Source of the DNA: Paenibacillus sp. FSL H8-0548
GTDB taxonomy: Bacteria > Bacillota > Bacilli > Paenibacillales > Paenibacillaceae
Length of the DNA stretch: 64,000 nucleotides
Assembly (NCBI RefSeq): GCF_038630985.1
Contig: NZ_CP152049.1
Location: 1,438,501-1,502,500, forward strand
Direction: 5' to 3'
Numbering within the stretch: position 1 is the first letter of the stretch; every line of letters starts with the position of its first letter. A program made the translations under genes and the position numbers. Below are positions 9,859-19,048 of the stretch, piece after piece. The notes beneath the pieces were generated by a model that saw only the letters and a program-made list of their open reading frames with translations, did no database searches and was not told the origin of the DNA.

Positions 9859-10785
9859 ATGCTCAAAACGATAAGTATACGGTTGTTTACCTCCCTATTG
9901 GTTATTCTCGGATCGCTTGTGCTCGTATTTGTGATCGTCTATTTGCTGCCGGGAGATCCGGTCATGTCCATGGTCGATCCGAGCACGGTGACGCCCGAGG
10001 TGCTTGCGAGCCTGCGTGCGCAGCTCGGGGTAGATCGGCCGCTTTATGAGCAGTTTGGTTCCTATGTGAGCAAGGTTTTACAGGGGGATTTCGGCAAATC
10101 GATTGTAAACGACGACCCTGTGCTGCCCAAAATCATTGCCCATTTGCCGGCAACGCTTGCTCTAACGGCTGCGAGCTGCCTTATCGCTGCTGTGGTCGGT
10201 ATTTGGCTTGGCGTGCTGTCGGCGATCCATCGTGACCGCTGGATCGACATTACGGCAAGAGTGGTCGGATTGTTCGGCATATCGATGCCAACCTTCTGGT
10301 CAGGTATTTTGCTCATCCTCCTCTTTTCCATTACGCTCGACTGGTTTCCTGCAATGGGCTCAGAGGGTTGGAAGACGCTTGTGCTCCCGTCAATTGGACT
10401 AGGCATCGTTGGGGCAGGCTTTGTCGTTCGATTGGTGCGCAACAGCATGCTTGAGGTCATTAATGAGCCCTTTATCGTGACGCTAAGAGCGAAGGGGATA
10501 TCGGAGAAGCTGGTGATGTATCGGCATGCGCTGCGAAATGCGCTTATACCCGCGTTAACGATGATCGGCGTCCTTAGCGGAGATCTATTAGCTGGGACTG
10601 TAGTTATTGAAACGGTATTTTCCAGACAAGGAATTGGCAGAGTGATTTCAGATGCGCTCATGTCCAAGGATTTGCCTGTCGTTCAGGGTGTTGTTTTCTT
10701 CTCGGCGATTATGTACGTCATTATTAATTTAATTGTGGATCTCTCCTATCGGATCATAGATCCGAGAGTTAGACGTTCGCAATAG
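9859..10785 (+). CDS. ABC transporter permease, DppB/OppB type
   Basis: A 308-residue inner-membrane permease. The N-terminus is typical of DppB/GsiC proteins (LGSLVLVFVIVYLLPGDPV; residues about 15-35), followed by further membrane spans. The EAA coupling loop near residues 200-220 (LRAKGISEKLVMYRHALRNA) contacts the ATPase, and the protein ends in a DPRVR tail. AGGAGGTAAG precedes the ATG. It pairs with the next permease to form the channel of the importer. Confidence 0.93.
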   Translation: MLKTISIRLFTSLLVILGSLVLVFVIVYLLPGDPVMSMVDPSTVTPEVLASLRAQLGVDRPLYEQFGSYVSKVLQGDFGKSIVNDDPVLPKIIAHLPATLALTAASCLIAAVVGIWLGVLSAIHRDRWIDITARVVGLFGISMPTFWSGILLILLFSITLDWFPAMGSEGWKTLVLPSIGLGIVGAGFVVRLVRNSMLEVINEPFIVTLRAKGISEKLVMYRHALRNALIPALTMIGVLSGDLLAGTVVIETVFSRQGIGRVISDALMSKDLPVVQGVVFFSAIMYVIINLIVDLSYRIIDPRVRRSQ

Positions 10786-10803
10786 GCAAGGGGGGAATTT
10801 AGC

Positions 10804-11697
10804 ATGAAGGAGACCGCAGTTGCCAAGACGGCCTGGCCGAGGGAGAAGGCATCGCGCCGCTTGGCACCGCAAACGGCCAAGCTGAATGTATCCAATCTGC
10901 TCGTTTATACCGCAGGCTTTGTCGTTATTTTCATTATTTTGTGCGCGCTTATTCCAGCCCAGATCGCGCCATATTCACCTACCGAAATGGTCATGACGGA
11001 CATTATGCTGCCGCCAAGCCTAACCCATTTTTTTGGAACCGATTATTACGGTCGTGATGTGTTTAGCGTTGTTGTATACGGAAGTCGTGATTCGCTCTTG
11101 ATCGGTCTGGCATCGGTTATGATCGGCGGATTGCTAGGAGCTTCGATTGGAGCGCTATCAGGCTTTCTTGGCGGTATTTTCGATACGATCATTATGGGTT
11201 TCATCGAGGTGTTAATGACCATTCCTGGAATTTTGTTCGCTCTTGCGATTGCGGCAGCGATGGGGCCAAGTCTGACCAATGTCGTATTGGCGGTTGCTTT
11301 ATCATCCGTTCCTGGATATGCGAGAGTATTTCGCGGTCAAATCATTAGTATTAAAGGGCGTCCGTTCATTATGGCGGCGCGTTCGGTTGGAGCGGGACAT
11401 TTGCGGATTTTTTTCCGCCATGTGCTTCCGAATGCTTGGTCGCCGCTGCTCGTTATGGCAACGATTGGTTTAGGCACATCCATCCTTGTAGGATCAGGGC
11501 TAAGCTTCCTTGGACTAGGCGTTATTAAGGAAATTCCAGACTGGGGTACGCTGCTGTCACAGGGGAGAAGCTATTTGACTGTCGCATGGTGGATGTCCAC
11601 CTTCCCAGGTCTGGCGATTACGCTGCTAGTATTGTCGGTGAACCTAATGGGCGACAAGCTGAGAGACCATATCGATCCGAAAAAAAGCAGGCTTTAA
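10804..11697 (+). CDS. ABC transporter permease, DppC/OppC type
   Basis: A 297-residue partner permease. The OppC N-terminal pattern is present: a cytoplasmic tail, one membrane span at about 37-55, then FFGTDYYGRDVFSVVVYGSR at about 78-97, the conserved G-T-D-x-x-G-R-D-x-x-S/R motif. The EAA loop reads AARSVGAGHLRIFFRHVLPN. It begins 18 nt after the first permease behind GGGGGGAA and ends 15 nt before the ATPase gene. Confidence 0.93.
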   Translation: MKETAVAKTAWPREKASRRLAPQTAKLNVSNLLVYTAGFVVIFIILCALIPAQIAPYSPTEMVMTDIMLPPSLTHFFGTDYYGRDVFSVVVYGSRDSLLIGLASVMIGGLLGASIGALSGFLGGIFDTIIMGFIEVLMTIPGILFALAIAAAMGPSLTNVVLAVALSSVPGYARVFRGQIISIKGRPFIMAARSVGAGHLRIFFRHVLPNAWSPLLVMATIGLGTSILVGSGLSFLGLGVIKEIPDWGTLLSQGRSYLTVAWWMSTFPGLAITLLVLSVNLMGDKLRDHIDPKKSRL

Positions 11698-11712
11698 GGA
11701 GGAGACATTCAT

Positions 11713-13746
11713 TTGAAAGCATTGCTTGAAATCGAGCATCTAACCGTCAAGTTTGCCACGCCAAAAGGCTGGCTGACCGCTATTTCGGACGTATCGCTGA
11801 GCATGCAGCCAGGTGAGACCGTCTGTTTGGTCGGCGAATCCGGGAGCGGCAAGACGATTACCTCCAAATCGGTCATGCGTCTGATCGATTATGAGAACGG
11901 AGTTATTGCAAGCGGAGAGATGAAGCTGGATGGCGTTGATTTGGTAAGGTCTCCACAAAGCAATATGCGATTGCTGCGCGGCAAGAAAATGGCGATGGTA
12001 TTTCAAGAGCCTATGTCCGCCTTTGATCCGGTGTTCACCATCGGGAGTCAAATTATCGAGGTCATAGTCGGTCATAAAATAAGCGGCAGAGAGAAGGCTG
12101 CAGAGCGTGCGATTCATCTATTGCGCCGCGTTGGCATCCCTGAGCCGGAGCTGCGAATGAAGCAATACCCCGGCGAGCTGTCAGGGGGCATGCTCCAGCG
12201 TGCGATGATTGCGATGGCTCTTGCCTGCGGCCCGGAGCTGCTCATCGCAGACGAGCCGACAACGGCGCTGGATATGACGATCCAAGCGCAAATATTACAG
12301 CTGCTGCAGGAGCTTAAGCAGGAATTTAATATGTCTATTCTGCTGATCACGCATGATATGGGTATTGCAGCTGAGATGGCTGATCGCATCATTGTCATGT
12401 ACGCTGGACAGGTTGTTGAGCAAGCTACGGCTGCACAGCTGTTCGAGCTGCCTCATCATCCCTACACACAGGGCTTGCTTCGTTCGGTGACGACGCTCGA
12501 TAGCGATCGAGGCGCTAAGCTATTCTCAATCGAAGGCAGTATTCCGAATTTATTCGAGCTGCCGACGGGCTGCCGCTTTCATCCGCGCTGTCCTCATGCG
12601 ACGGAGAAATGCGAGAAGGAAAATCCGCCGCTCCTCACTGTTAATGATCGTCAGGCTGCTTGCTGGTATGCAGAAGAGCTGGCAGAGTCTCAGGCATGGG
12701 CAGGTGCTAACCCTTCCAAGGCAAGTGTGGAACTTGTCGAGGAATCACAGGATCGCCTCGTGATCGGCCCGAGAAGCCGGGCAGCAAATCTTTTTGAAAT
12801 CGAAGGGTTGAAAAAATATTATCCGCTTGGCAAAAGTGTGCTTTCTCGTCAAGCATCTGCTATCCGTGCGGTTGATGATGTATCCTTCCAAATACGCAAG
12901 GGAGAAACGTTTGGCTTGGTGGGCGAATCAGGGAGCGGCAAATCGACGCTTGGGAGGGTCATCATGCAGTTGGAGAAAGCAACAGCGGGCAAGGTGCGGT
13001 TTGCGGGAAATCCGTTAACCGAAATGAAGCCATCGCAGCTGCATGATGTACGCAAAGATATGCAGATGATATTTCAGGACCCTTTCGGCTCCATGAATCC
13101 CCGCTGGCGAGTCGGCGATATTATTGGAGAGCCGCTGTCTATACATACCTCGCAGAGCGCGGCGGAGAAACGCTCCCGGGTGGAGGAGCTGCTGCATGTC
13201 GTTGGACTTAATCCATCCTGGCATGATCGCTTCCCTCATGAGTTTTCCGGGGGACAGCGGCAGCGTATAGGGATAGCGAGAGCGATCGCGCTTAAGCCCT
13301 CGTTTGTACTGGCTGATGAAGCGGTATCGGCGCTTGACGTTTCCGTGCAAGCGCAAATTGTGAATTTGATGCAGGATTTGCAGCAAAGCCTTGGACTGAC
13401 CTATTTGTTTATTGCTCACGGCCTTCATGTCGTGAGGCACATCTCGAATCGAATCGGCGTGATGTATTTAGGAAAGCTTGTTGAGATTGCGGACAGCGAG
13501 GAGCTGTTTACGCATCCTGCGCATCATTATACGAAGGCGCTGATTGCCTCGATTCCTTGGCCAGATCCTTCGCGCAAGCGAGAGCTTATCGCCATTAGCG
13601 GTGAAATTCCGTCCCCCGCAAGTCCCCCCTCAGGCTGCCGCTTTCATACCCGCTGCCCTGCAGCGACTGCGCGTTGCAAGAACGAGCAGCCAGAGCTGAC
13701 GGAGATCGCTCCTGAGCACTGGGCAGCATGTCATTATCCGCTTTAA
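11713..13746 (+). CDS. fused dual ABC ATPase (DppD-DppF type)
   Basis: A 677-residue protein with two complete ATPase modules that are usually separate subunits. Module 1 (about 1-320) has Walker A GESGSGKT, signature LSGGM and Walker [13 protein letters not shown]. Module 2 (about 350-677) has GESGSGKS, signature FSGGQ and [12 protein letters not shown]. Each module ends with the oligopeptide-transporter Cys motif ([30 protein letters not shown]). The signature of module 1 reads SGGM where SGGQ is usual. The start is TTG 11713 behind AGGAGGAG. It closes the operon and is followed by a terminator. Confidence 0.93.
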   Translation: MKALLEIEHLTVKFATPKGWLTAISDVSLSMQPGETVCLVGESGSGKTITSKSVMRLIDYENGVIASGEMKLDGVDLVRSPQSNMRLLRGKKMAMVFQEPMSAFDPVFTIGSQIIEVIVGHKISGREKAAERAIHLLRRVGIPEPELRMKQYPGELSGGMLQRAMIAMALACGPELLIADEPTTALDMTIQAQILQLLQELKQEFNMSILLITHDMGIAAEMADRIIVMYAGQVVEQATAAQLFELPHHPYTQGLLRSVTTLDSDRGAKLFSIEGSIPNLFELPTGCRFHPRCPHATEKCEKENPPLLTVNDRQAACWYAEELAESQAWAGANPSKASVELVEESQDRLVIGPRSRAANLFEIEGLKKYYPLGKSVLSRQASAIRAVDDVSFQIRKGETFGLVGESGSGKSTLGRVIMQLEKATAGKVRFAGNPLTEMKPSQLHDVRKDMQMIFQDPFGSMNPRWRVGDIIGEPLSIHTSQSAAEKRSRVEELLHVVGLNPSWHDRFPHEFSGGQRQRIGIARAIALKPSFVLADEAVSALDVSVQAQIVNLMQDLQQSLGLTYLFIAHGLHVVRHISNRIGVMYLGKLVEIADSEELFTHPAHHYTKALIASIPWPDPSRKRELIAISGEIPSPASPPSGCRFHTRCPAATARCKNEQPELTEIAPEHWAACHYPL

Positions 13747-13747
13747 A

Positions 13748-13790
13748 GGCTGAGCGCTCTGTTTTTAGGAGCAGCTCAGTCTTTTTGTTT
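13748..13790 (+). terminator. terminator of the monooxygenase-importer operon
   Basis: GGCTGAGC at 13748-13755 pairs with GCTCAGTC at 13774-13781, and a T-rich tail follows. It separates this operon from the STM401x cassette, so the two are probably transcribed independently. Confidence 0.75.
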
Positions 13791-13886
13791 TGCAGGCGCA
13801 AGGCGAGATGTTACTATGGGACCATTGACGTGTTGAAAATCGCCATGGTAACCTAATTCCATATGGAATTAATTGGAGGGATACTT

Positions 13887-14729
13887 TTGATTGAAATTCG
13901 CTTATCGATAGGCTATGACGAGTATGAAGAAGGCGCAAGGATGTCCAATCTTATTGAAAAATTGGCATCGGGCCCGGATAGCCAGCAGCTTTCCATACTG
14001 ACGATTGGGGATTGGGGTCAGGCGTATGAGAATTCTCCGGACAGTTTTTTGGACACCTTGATTAGCCATAAGGATTCCTTTCCGAGCTTAAAGAAACTAT
14101 TCATAGGAGATATGACCTTTGAGGAATGTGAGGTTTCCTGGATTAATCAGACAAACCTTGCCCCGCTGCTTGCCGCTTTTCCTAATCTGCAGTCGTTGTC
14201 GATCAAGGGCAGCCAAGACTTAAGCCTGCAGCCGCTCGTTCATGAGAAGCTGGAGGAGCTGGTTGTGATATGCGGGGGACTTCCGAAGTCTGTGCTGGAG
14301 GAAATAACAAGTGCAAGCCTGCCTGAGCTGAAGCGTCTGGAGCTTTATTTGGGCGTAGAGGACTATGGCTTTGACGGCGGCATCGATGATGTTCTGCCGC
14401 TGCTACAGGGTGATTTATTTCCAAAGCTCAAATACTTGGGTTTGAAGGATAGTGAAATTCAGGACGAAATCGCGATTGCGGCTGCGGCTGCGCCTATATT
14501 GGATCAATTGGATACGCTGGATTTGTCTTACGGTACGCTAACGGATGTGGGTGGAGAGGTATTGCTTGCAAGCGAGCGGGTTAAGAAGCTGAAGCATTTG
14601 AATCTAAGCTATCACTATATGTCTGATGAGCTGCTGCTGCGCTGGAAGCAATCAGGTTTGTCTGTTGATGTGACGGACCAACAAGAATCGGATGAAGAGG
14701 ATTGGCGCTACCCATTCCTGACGGAGTAA
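13887..14729 (+). CDS. STM4015-family leucine-rich repeat protein
   Basis: First gene of a five-gene cassette. It encodes about 280 residues with irregular leucine-rich repeats across most of the length (FPNLQSLSIKGSQ, LPELKRLELYLGVEDYGFDGG, FPKLKYLGLKDSEI, LDQLDTLDLSYGTL, VKKLKHLNLSYHYM). There is no signal peptide or membrane segment, so it is cytoplasmic. The ELYLGVEDYGFDG segment and the gene order match the Salmonella STM4015 family. The frame is open from 13863, but GGAGGG sits 6 nt before TTG 13887, which is the better start. LRR folds bind proteins or peptides, so it may be a scaffold or substrate-recognition subunit. No biochemical function is known to me. Confidence 0.85.
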   Translation: MIEIRLSIGYDEYEEGARMSNLIEKLASGPDSQQLSILTIGDWGQAYENSPDSFLDTLISHKDSFPSLKKLFIGDMTFEECEVSWINQTNLAPLLAAFPNLQSLSIKGSQDLSLQPLVHEKLEELVVICGGLPKSVLEEITSASLPELKRLELYLGVEDYGFDGGIDDVLPLLQGDLFPKLKYLGLKDSEIQDEIAIAAAAAPILDQLDTLDLSYGTLTDVGGEVLLASERVKKLKHLNLSYHYMSDELLLRWKQSGLSVDVTDQQESDEEDWRYPFLTE

Positions 14730-14745
14730 GGGAGGTTGTTCTCCG

Positions 14746-15957
14746 ATGAATGATTCAGAGCTTCCTTTTCTACTCATTGGAAATCCGGCTAATAAACGGA
14801 CGCATGGACTGCAGGCAGCAAGAACTAAGCTGGGACTTGCACCGGCTATCGTTCTTCCATATGAGCAGCTCCTTCAGCGAACATTGTACATAGAAGATAT
14901 ACTGCGGAATTTAATAGGCTGCAAAGAGGTTATCATTCGCCTTGACGCGCCAGGTGAGCATCAGGCGGTTGAACGTGAGCTGATCGCTTGGGGTGCGCCG
15001 GATCGAAGCGGTGACGATTTGTTTTGGTCAGCGGGCTCTTTGGCTGAGGATATCTCGATTGCAGCATCGGAGGCACTCAAGCTTCCTATGGAGCACGGGC
15101 GAATCTTCTATCCTGCTCAGTGGTATCGCGGCTACTGCCGGTTTCTTGCCGCGCTGCAGAGGGAGACGAGGGTTTCAGGCATATCCGTTCGCTGGGTGAA
15201 TACGCCTGGAAGCATCGCGAGGATGTTCGACAAGAGAAGCTGCTGGCATCAGCTATCTCGTCACGGACTTCCGATGCCTGCCTTGCCCGCTCCCGTTGGA
15301 TCCATTAAAAATTATGACGACCTTCAAGCTGCCATTAGCGCAAGCAGCATGAAGCGTCTATTTATTAAGCTTGCCTGCGGCTCGGGAGCCGCGGGTGTTA
15401 TCGCTTACCAGCTCAATCCGCGCACGGGTGAGGAGCTTGCGATTACGACGATTGGCATGGAGGAGCGTGAAGGCGGCTGCTCCTTCTACAACGCGGGACT
15501 GCTTCGTCGTTATCGAGAGCGGTCCTCTATTCGGCGAATTATTGATTGGGTTTGCAGGGAAGGAGCGCATATTGAGCGATGGATCGAGAAGGAAAGCTTC
15601 GAGAGCAAGTCGTTCGACGTGCGGCAGCTAGTCGTGAACGGCAGGGCCTGCCATACGGTGCTGCGTTTGAGCCGCACGCCCATTACGAACCTGCATCTGC
15701 GCAATGAGCGGCGAATGGATATTGACCAGCTTCTATCCACAGAGGTGGAGCAAGCGGTGAAACTTACAGCGGAAGCGGCGCTTCGTGCTTTTCCAGGGAG
15801 CTCAACGGCTGGGGTGGACGTGCTCGTTAAACGGGGAAGCGGCATGACCTACGCGATCGACATCAATCCTTTCGGCGATTTGCTGTACGGCGCTGAGTAC
15901 GAGGGGATGAACACCTATGAATGGCAGATGCATCAGCTTCTCAGAAAGGAATCGTAG
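14746..15957 (+). CDS. STM4014-family ATP-grasp protein
   Basis: 403 residues, soluble. The second half has the outline of an ATP-grasp ligase: a substrate/ATP entry region (FDKRSCWHQLSRHGLPMPA), a Gly-rich nucleotide loop (FIKLACGSGAAGVIAY, residues about 205-220), and a metal-binding end (AGVDVLVKRG, then AIDINPFGDLLYG, about 355-385) with the D-x-N motif. Family chemistry is ATP-driven joining of a carboxylate to an amine or thiol. GGGAGG precedes the ATG; the next gene starts 3 nt after its stop, so co-translation is likely. The assignment comes from its fold plus position in the STM401x order. The substrate is unknown. Confidence 0.85.
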   Translation: MNDSELPFLLIGNPANKRTHGLQAARTKLGLAPAIVLPYEQLLQRTLYIEDILRNLIGCKEVIIRLDAPGEHQAVERELIAWGAPDRSGDDLFWSAGSLAEDISIAASEALKLPMEHGRIFYPAQWYRGYCRFLAALQRETRVSGISVRWVNTPGSIARMFDKRSCWHQLSRHGLPMPALPAPVGSIKNYDDLQAAISASSMKRLFIKLACGSGAAGVIAYQLNPRTGEELAITTIGMEEREGGCSFYNAGLLRRYRERSSIRRIIDWVCREGAHIERWIEKESFESKSFDVRQLVVNGRACHTVLRLSRTPITNLHLRNERRMDIDQLLSTEVEQAVKLTAEAALRAFPGSSTAGVDVLVKRGSGMTYAIDINPFGDLLYGAEYEGMNTYEWQMHQLLRKES

Positions 15958-15960
15958 CAT

Positions 15961-16746
15961 ATGCTGGATATGAACCAAATTGTGGGCACCCACGATATAT
16001 TGATGATTACGCTCGACACGCTGCGCTATGATGTGGCGAAGCTCGAGGAAGCAAATTGTCCGAACCTGTGCGGGGATGGAGGATGGGAGAAGCGGCATAC
16101 GCCGGGCAGCTTTACCTATGCGGCCCATCACGCGTTTTTTGGTGGTTTTCTGCCTACACCCGCGAATACAGACAAGTCAACGCATGTGAGGTTATTCCAC
16201 ACGAAAAATACGGGGCTCAAAACGCACCCGCATACATGGTTATTTGACGCTCCGGATCTCATATCCGGCTTGCAGGAGGCGGGGTACCGGACGATCTGCA
16301 TCGGAGGCGTCATTTTTTTTACGAAAAAAAACAAGCTGGCCAAGGTGCTCCCGAGTTATTTTGGAGAGAGCTATTGGCGGATGATCTTTGGCGTAACCAA
16401 TCCTCGCTCGACCGAGCATCAGGTGAATCATACGCTGAAGCTGCTGGAGAAGGCTGATCCGTCTGAGAGGCTGTTTTTATTTCTAAATATATCGGCAATG
16501 CACGGCCCTAATCACTATTATGTAGAGGGTGCGAAGCGGGACTCTATAGAGACGCAGCGTGCGGCGCTGCGCTATGTTGACAGCCAGTTAGGCGTTTTAT
16601 TTGAAGCGATGCGTAAAAGAGGGAAAACATTATGCCTCGCTTTTTCCGATCATGGGACCGCTTATGGCGAGGATGGTTATGAAGGACATCGCTTGGCGCA
16701 TGAGGTCGTCTGGAATGTTCCGTATCGCGAATTTTTATTGGATTAA
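15961..16746 (+). CDS. STM4013-family hydrolase, alkaline phosphatase superfamily
   Basis: 261 residues, no signal peptide. The N-terminus has ILMITLDTLRYDVA (residues 13-26), matching the metal-binding start of alkaline phosphatase/sulfatase-fold enzymes. Thr20 after the LD is a candidate nucleophile. AFSDHGTAYGEDGYEGHRLA near 228-247 supplies the second Asp-His metal site and a following His. The sulfatase C/S-x-P-x-R formylglycine motif is absent, so phospho- or phosphonate-ester cleavage is more likely than sulfate cleavage. It is shorter than secreted members and apparently cytoplasmic. It is translationally packed with its neighbours (3 nt upstream, 14 nt downstream). Confidence 0.85.
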   Translation: MLDMNQIVGTHDILMITLDTLRYDVAKLEEANCPNLCGDGGWEKRHTPGSFTYAAHHAFFGGFLPTPANTDKSTHVRLFHTKNTGLKTHPHTWLFDAPDLISGLQEAGYRTICIGGVIFFTKKNKLAKVLPSYFGESYWRMIFGVTNPRSTEHQVNHTLKLLEKADPSERLFLFLNISAMHGPNHYYVEGAKRDSIETQRAALRYVDSQLGVLFEAMRKRGKTLCLAFSDHGTAYGEDGYEGHRLAHEVVWNVPYREFLLD

Positions 16747-16760
16747 GGAGGGGAAACATC

Positions 16761-18119
16761 TTGGATCATCCATCATCGCTACAAACTTCTCCCGAGCTGC
16801 GGGAGCTGGAGCAGCGCTGGACGCGTGCTCCATACCGTTCATATTTGTATTCTTACCCGCATAAGACTGCTTATCGCGATCTGCAGCCTGCAGTGTCGCT
16901 TAAGGAGCTATGGGAGCAGGACCAGACTGATTATCATTTTTTGTATATGCATATTCCTTTTTGCGGAGCCCGCTGCGGCTTCTGCAACTTGTTTACGCTG
17001 CCGGATCGTCGTTTGGACGTTCACGAGCAGTATGTTGATGCGCTTGGGCGTCAGGCGGAGCAATGGGCGCCGTGGTTTCAAAACCGAACCTTCTCCAGAT
17101 TTGCGATTGGCGGAGGAACGCCTACACTGCTGGAAGCGGGACAGCTGAACCGATTGTTCGATATTGCCGAGCTCACGATGGGACTTGATCCGAGTGCAGC
17201 ATCCATATCGGTTGAAACCTCGCCTGAGACGGTAACGGCGGATCGAATGAAAGTGCTGAAGGATCGGCTCGTTGACCGTGTCAGCATGGGCATTCAAAGC
17301 TTCGTAGAAGAGGAAGCGGCAGCCATTTATCGTCCACAGAAGCCGCGGCTTGCCGAGGATGCGCTCGAGATGCTTATGGGTTATGCTTTTCCGCTCGTTA
17401 ACTTGGATCTTATTTATGGCTTGCCAGGTCAAACCGCGGCTACATGGCTGTATTCACTAGAGAAGGCGATTAGCTACGGGCCGGGGGAAATTTTTATTTA
17501 CCCGCTCTACACACGTGAGAATACGATCCTAAAGCCGGAGCAAATACGAAACGCAGGGACGGATATTCGTTTGGAGCTGTATCATATCGCTCGTCAACGG
17601 CTGGAGGAAGCGGGCTATAAGCAGTTTTCGATGCGGCGCTTTGCTAAGGATACGACTTTTACTCACAAAAGCATATTGCCCTTTAGCTGTCAGGAGGAAG
17701 GGATGGCTGGACTTGGCTGCGGAGCAAGGTCCTATACGCGCGAGGTTCATTATGCCTCCAAATATGGCGTGAGCGCAGCGGCAACACGGAGTATTATTGA
17801 GAATTATGTCGCTTCCGAGCGCTATGATATGGCCGATTATGGTTTTAGACTAAACGAGGCGGAGCAGAAGCGCAGATTTATTCTGAAAGCCCTTCTGCAC
17901 CGAGAAGGGCTTGAGCTTGCTGCTTATGAGGGGCGCTTCGGACATGATGCTTTGGTTGAGCATTCTGATCTAGAGGAGCTGCTGAGCACACGGCTGGCAG
18001 AGCTTGAATCAGGCGTAATGCGGCTGACCACGCTCGGAATGGCGTATTCGGATGCGATCGGGGACGAGTTTATTTCAGGAGCTGTGAGAGAGCTGATGGA
18101 CAGCTGTGTGATCCGATGA
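16761..18119 (+). CDS. STM4012-family radical SAM protein (HemN/HemW-like)
   Basis: 452 residues. The radical SAM cluster motif is C-x3-C-x2-C at Cys68, Cys72 and Cys75 (PFCGARCGFCN), followed by SAM-binding GGGTP at 117-121. The overall layout, including MGIQSF and LDLIYGLPGQ and a C-terminal helical domain, resembles coproporphyrinogen III dehydrogenase/HemW. Position in the cassette and divergence argue against a haem role. The start is TTG 16761 behind GGAGGGG. The stop overlaps the next gene by ATGA. It should generate a 5'-deoxyadenosyl radical or use SAM for methylation or rearrangement. The substrate is unknown. Confidence 0.88.
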   Translation: MDHPSSLQTSPELRELEQRWTRAPYRSYLYSYPHKTAYRDLQPAVSLKELWEQDQTDYHFLYMHIPFCGARCGFCNLFTLPDRRLDVHEQYVDALGRQAEQWAPWFQNRTFSRFAIGGGTPTLLEAGQLNRLFDIAELTMGLDPSAASISVETSPETVTADRMKVLKDRLVDRVSMGIQSFVEEEAAAIYRPQKPRLAEDALEMLMGYAFPLVNLDLIYGLPGQTAATWLYSLEKAISYGPGEIFIYPLYTRENTILKPEQIRNAGTDIRLELYHIARQRLEEAGYKQFSMRRFAKDTTFTHKSILPFSCQEEGMAGLGCGARSYTREVHYASKYGVSAAATRSIIENYVASERYDMADYGFRLNEAEQKRRFILKALLHREGLELAAYEGRFGHDALVEHSDLEELLSTRLAELESGVMRLTTLGMAYSDAIGDEFISGAVRELMDSCVIR

Positions 18120-18979
18120 AGGCGACACTGTATTACCGCGGCGCGCTGTCATCCTGCAACTATGACTGTCCGTATTGTCCCTTTAGCAAAACGACGGACA
18201 GCAAAGAGACGCTTGCCAAGGATAAGCAGCAGCTCGCGGATTTTATGAGCTGGGTGCGAGAGCAGCAGGGGGCAGGCCATGAGCTTTCTATTTTCTTTAA
18301 TCCGTACGGGGAGGCGCTTGTCCATAGTTGGTATCGAGAAGCTATGACGGAGCTGTCTCACATGCCTCATGTTGCGAAGGTAGCGATACAGACGAACCTG
18401 TCAGTTAAGTTGGATTGGACGGAGCAGCTTGCAAGAGGCAAGGCCGCCTTCTGGGTTACGTATCATCCTGGGCAGACGAAGCAAGCAAACTTTCTTAGCC
18501 AGTGCATGAAGCTATATGAGCAGCGAATTCCGTTTAGTGTTGGCTCGGTTGGTATTCGCAGCGCATTCCCTGCTATAGAAGAGCTGAGGAAGCTGCTTCC
18601 TGAGGATGTCTACCTGTGGGTGAATGCTTTTAAAGATCAGAAGGCGTACTATACGGAGGAAGATATTGCGCATTTATCACGAATAGATCCTCTTTTCCAG
18701 CTTAACATACCTGACTATAACAGCTTTGGCAAGTCATGCGATGCGGGCGCGAATGTGTTTTACATACAGGGGTCGGGAATCGTCAAGCGATGCTACAGTG
18801 ATCGACGGGTGATAGGCCAGCTTTATCGGGACGGCTTGGAGGGCCTCAGTGCCGATCGTCCTTGCGGGATGAAGAAATGCGGCTGTTATATCGGCTATAT
18901 TCACATGCCAGAGCTTAAGCTAGACGAGGTTTATGGCAAAAGCTTGCTGGAGCGAATACCCGCTGGCTTTGCACGCTGA
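18116..18979 (+). CDS. STM4011-family radical SAM protein
   Basis: 287 residues, last gene of the cassette, overlapping the previous gene by 4 nt. The cluster motif CNYDCPYC (Cys14, Cys18, Cys21) is very near the N-terminus. SIFFNPYGEALV occupies the usual SAM-contact strand. The C-terminal third carries further cysteines at about 208, 226, 250, 255 and 257 (CDAG; CYSD; PCGMKKCGC), which suggests a SPASM/twitch-like auxiliary iron-sulfur cluster as found in peptide-modifying radical SAM enzymes. This is inference. A GC-rich palindrome without a T-run (18982-19010) follows. Confidence 0.88.
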   Translation: MKATLYYRGALSSCNYDCPYCPFSKTTDSKETLAKDKQQLADFMSWVREQQGAGHELSIFFNPYGEALVHSWYREAMTELSHMPHVAKVAIQTNLSVKLDWTEQLARGKAAFWVTYHPGQTKQANFLSQCMKLYEQRIPFSVGSVGIRSAFPAIEELRKLLPEDVYLWVNAFKDQKAYYTEEDIAHLSRIDPLFQLNIPDYNSFGKSCDAGANVFYIQGSGIVKRCYSDRRVIGQLYRDGLEGLSADRPCGMKKCGCYIGYIHMPELKLDEVYGKSLLERIPAGFAR

Positions 18980-18981
18980 GC

Positions 18982-19010
18982 GACAGCCCCGAGCAGTTGA
19001 AGGGGCTGTC
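18982..19010. other. hairpin after the STM401x cassette
   Basis: GACAGCCCC pairs with GGGGCTGTC across an 11-nt loop. Downstream is CCAAAAAG with no T-run, so termination in the plus direction is doubtful, though the stem itself is strong. Confidence 0.45.
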
Positions 19011-19048
19011 CCAAAAAGCAAGAGAGTCAGCAAAGCCACAAAAACCAT

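Noticed and set aside
10062..10667. 201-codon minus-strand ORF opposite the DppB-type permease
   Set aside because: It is a shadow frame of a conserved permease with unlikely residue composition.
16908..17432. 174-codon minus-strand ORF opposite the STM4012-type gene
   Set aside because: It is an antisense shadow without start signals; the plus-strand radical SAM motifs are unambiguous.
16761..18119. Coproporphyrinogen III oxidase (hemN) identity for the first radical SAM gene
   Set aside because: The fold resembles HemN/HemW, but context and gene order match the STM4012 family and no haem genes are nearby.
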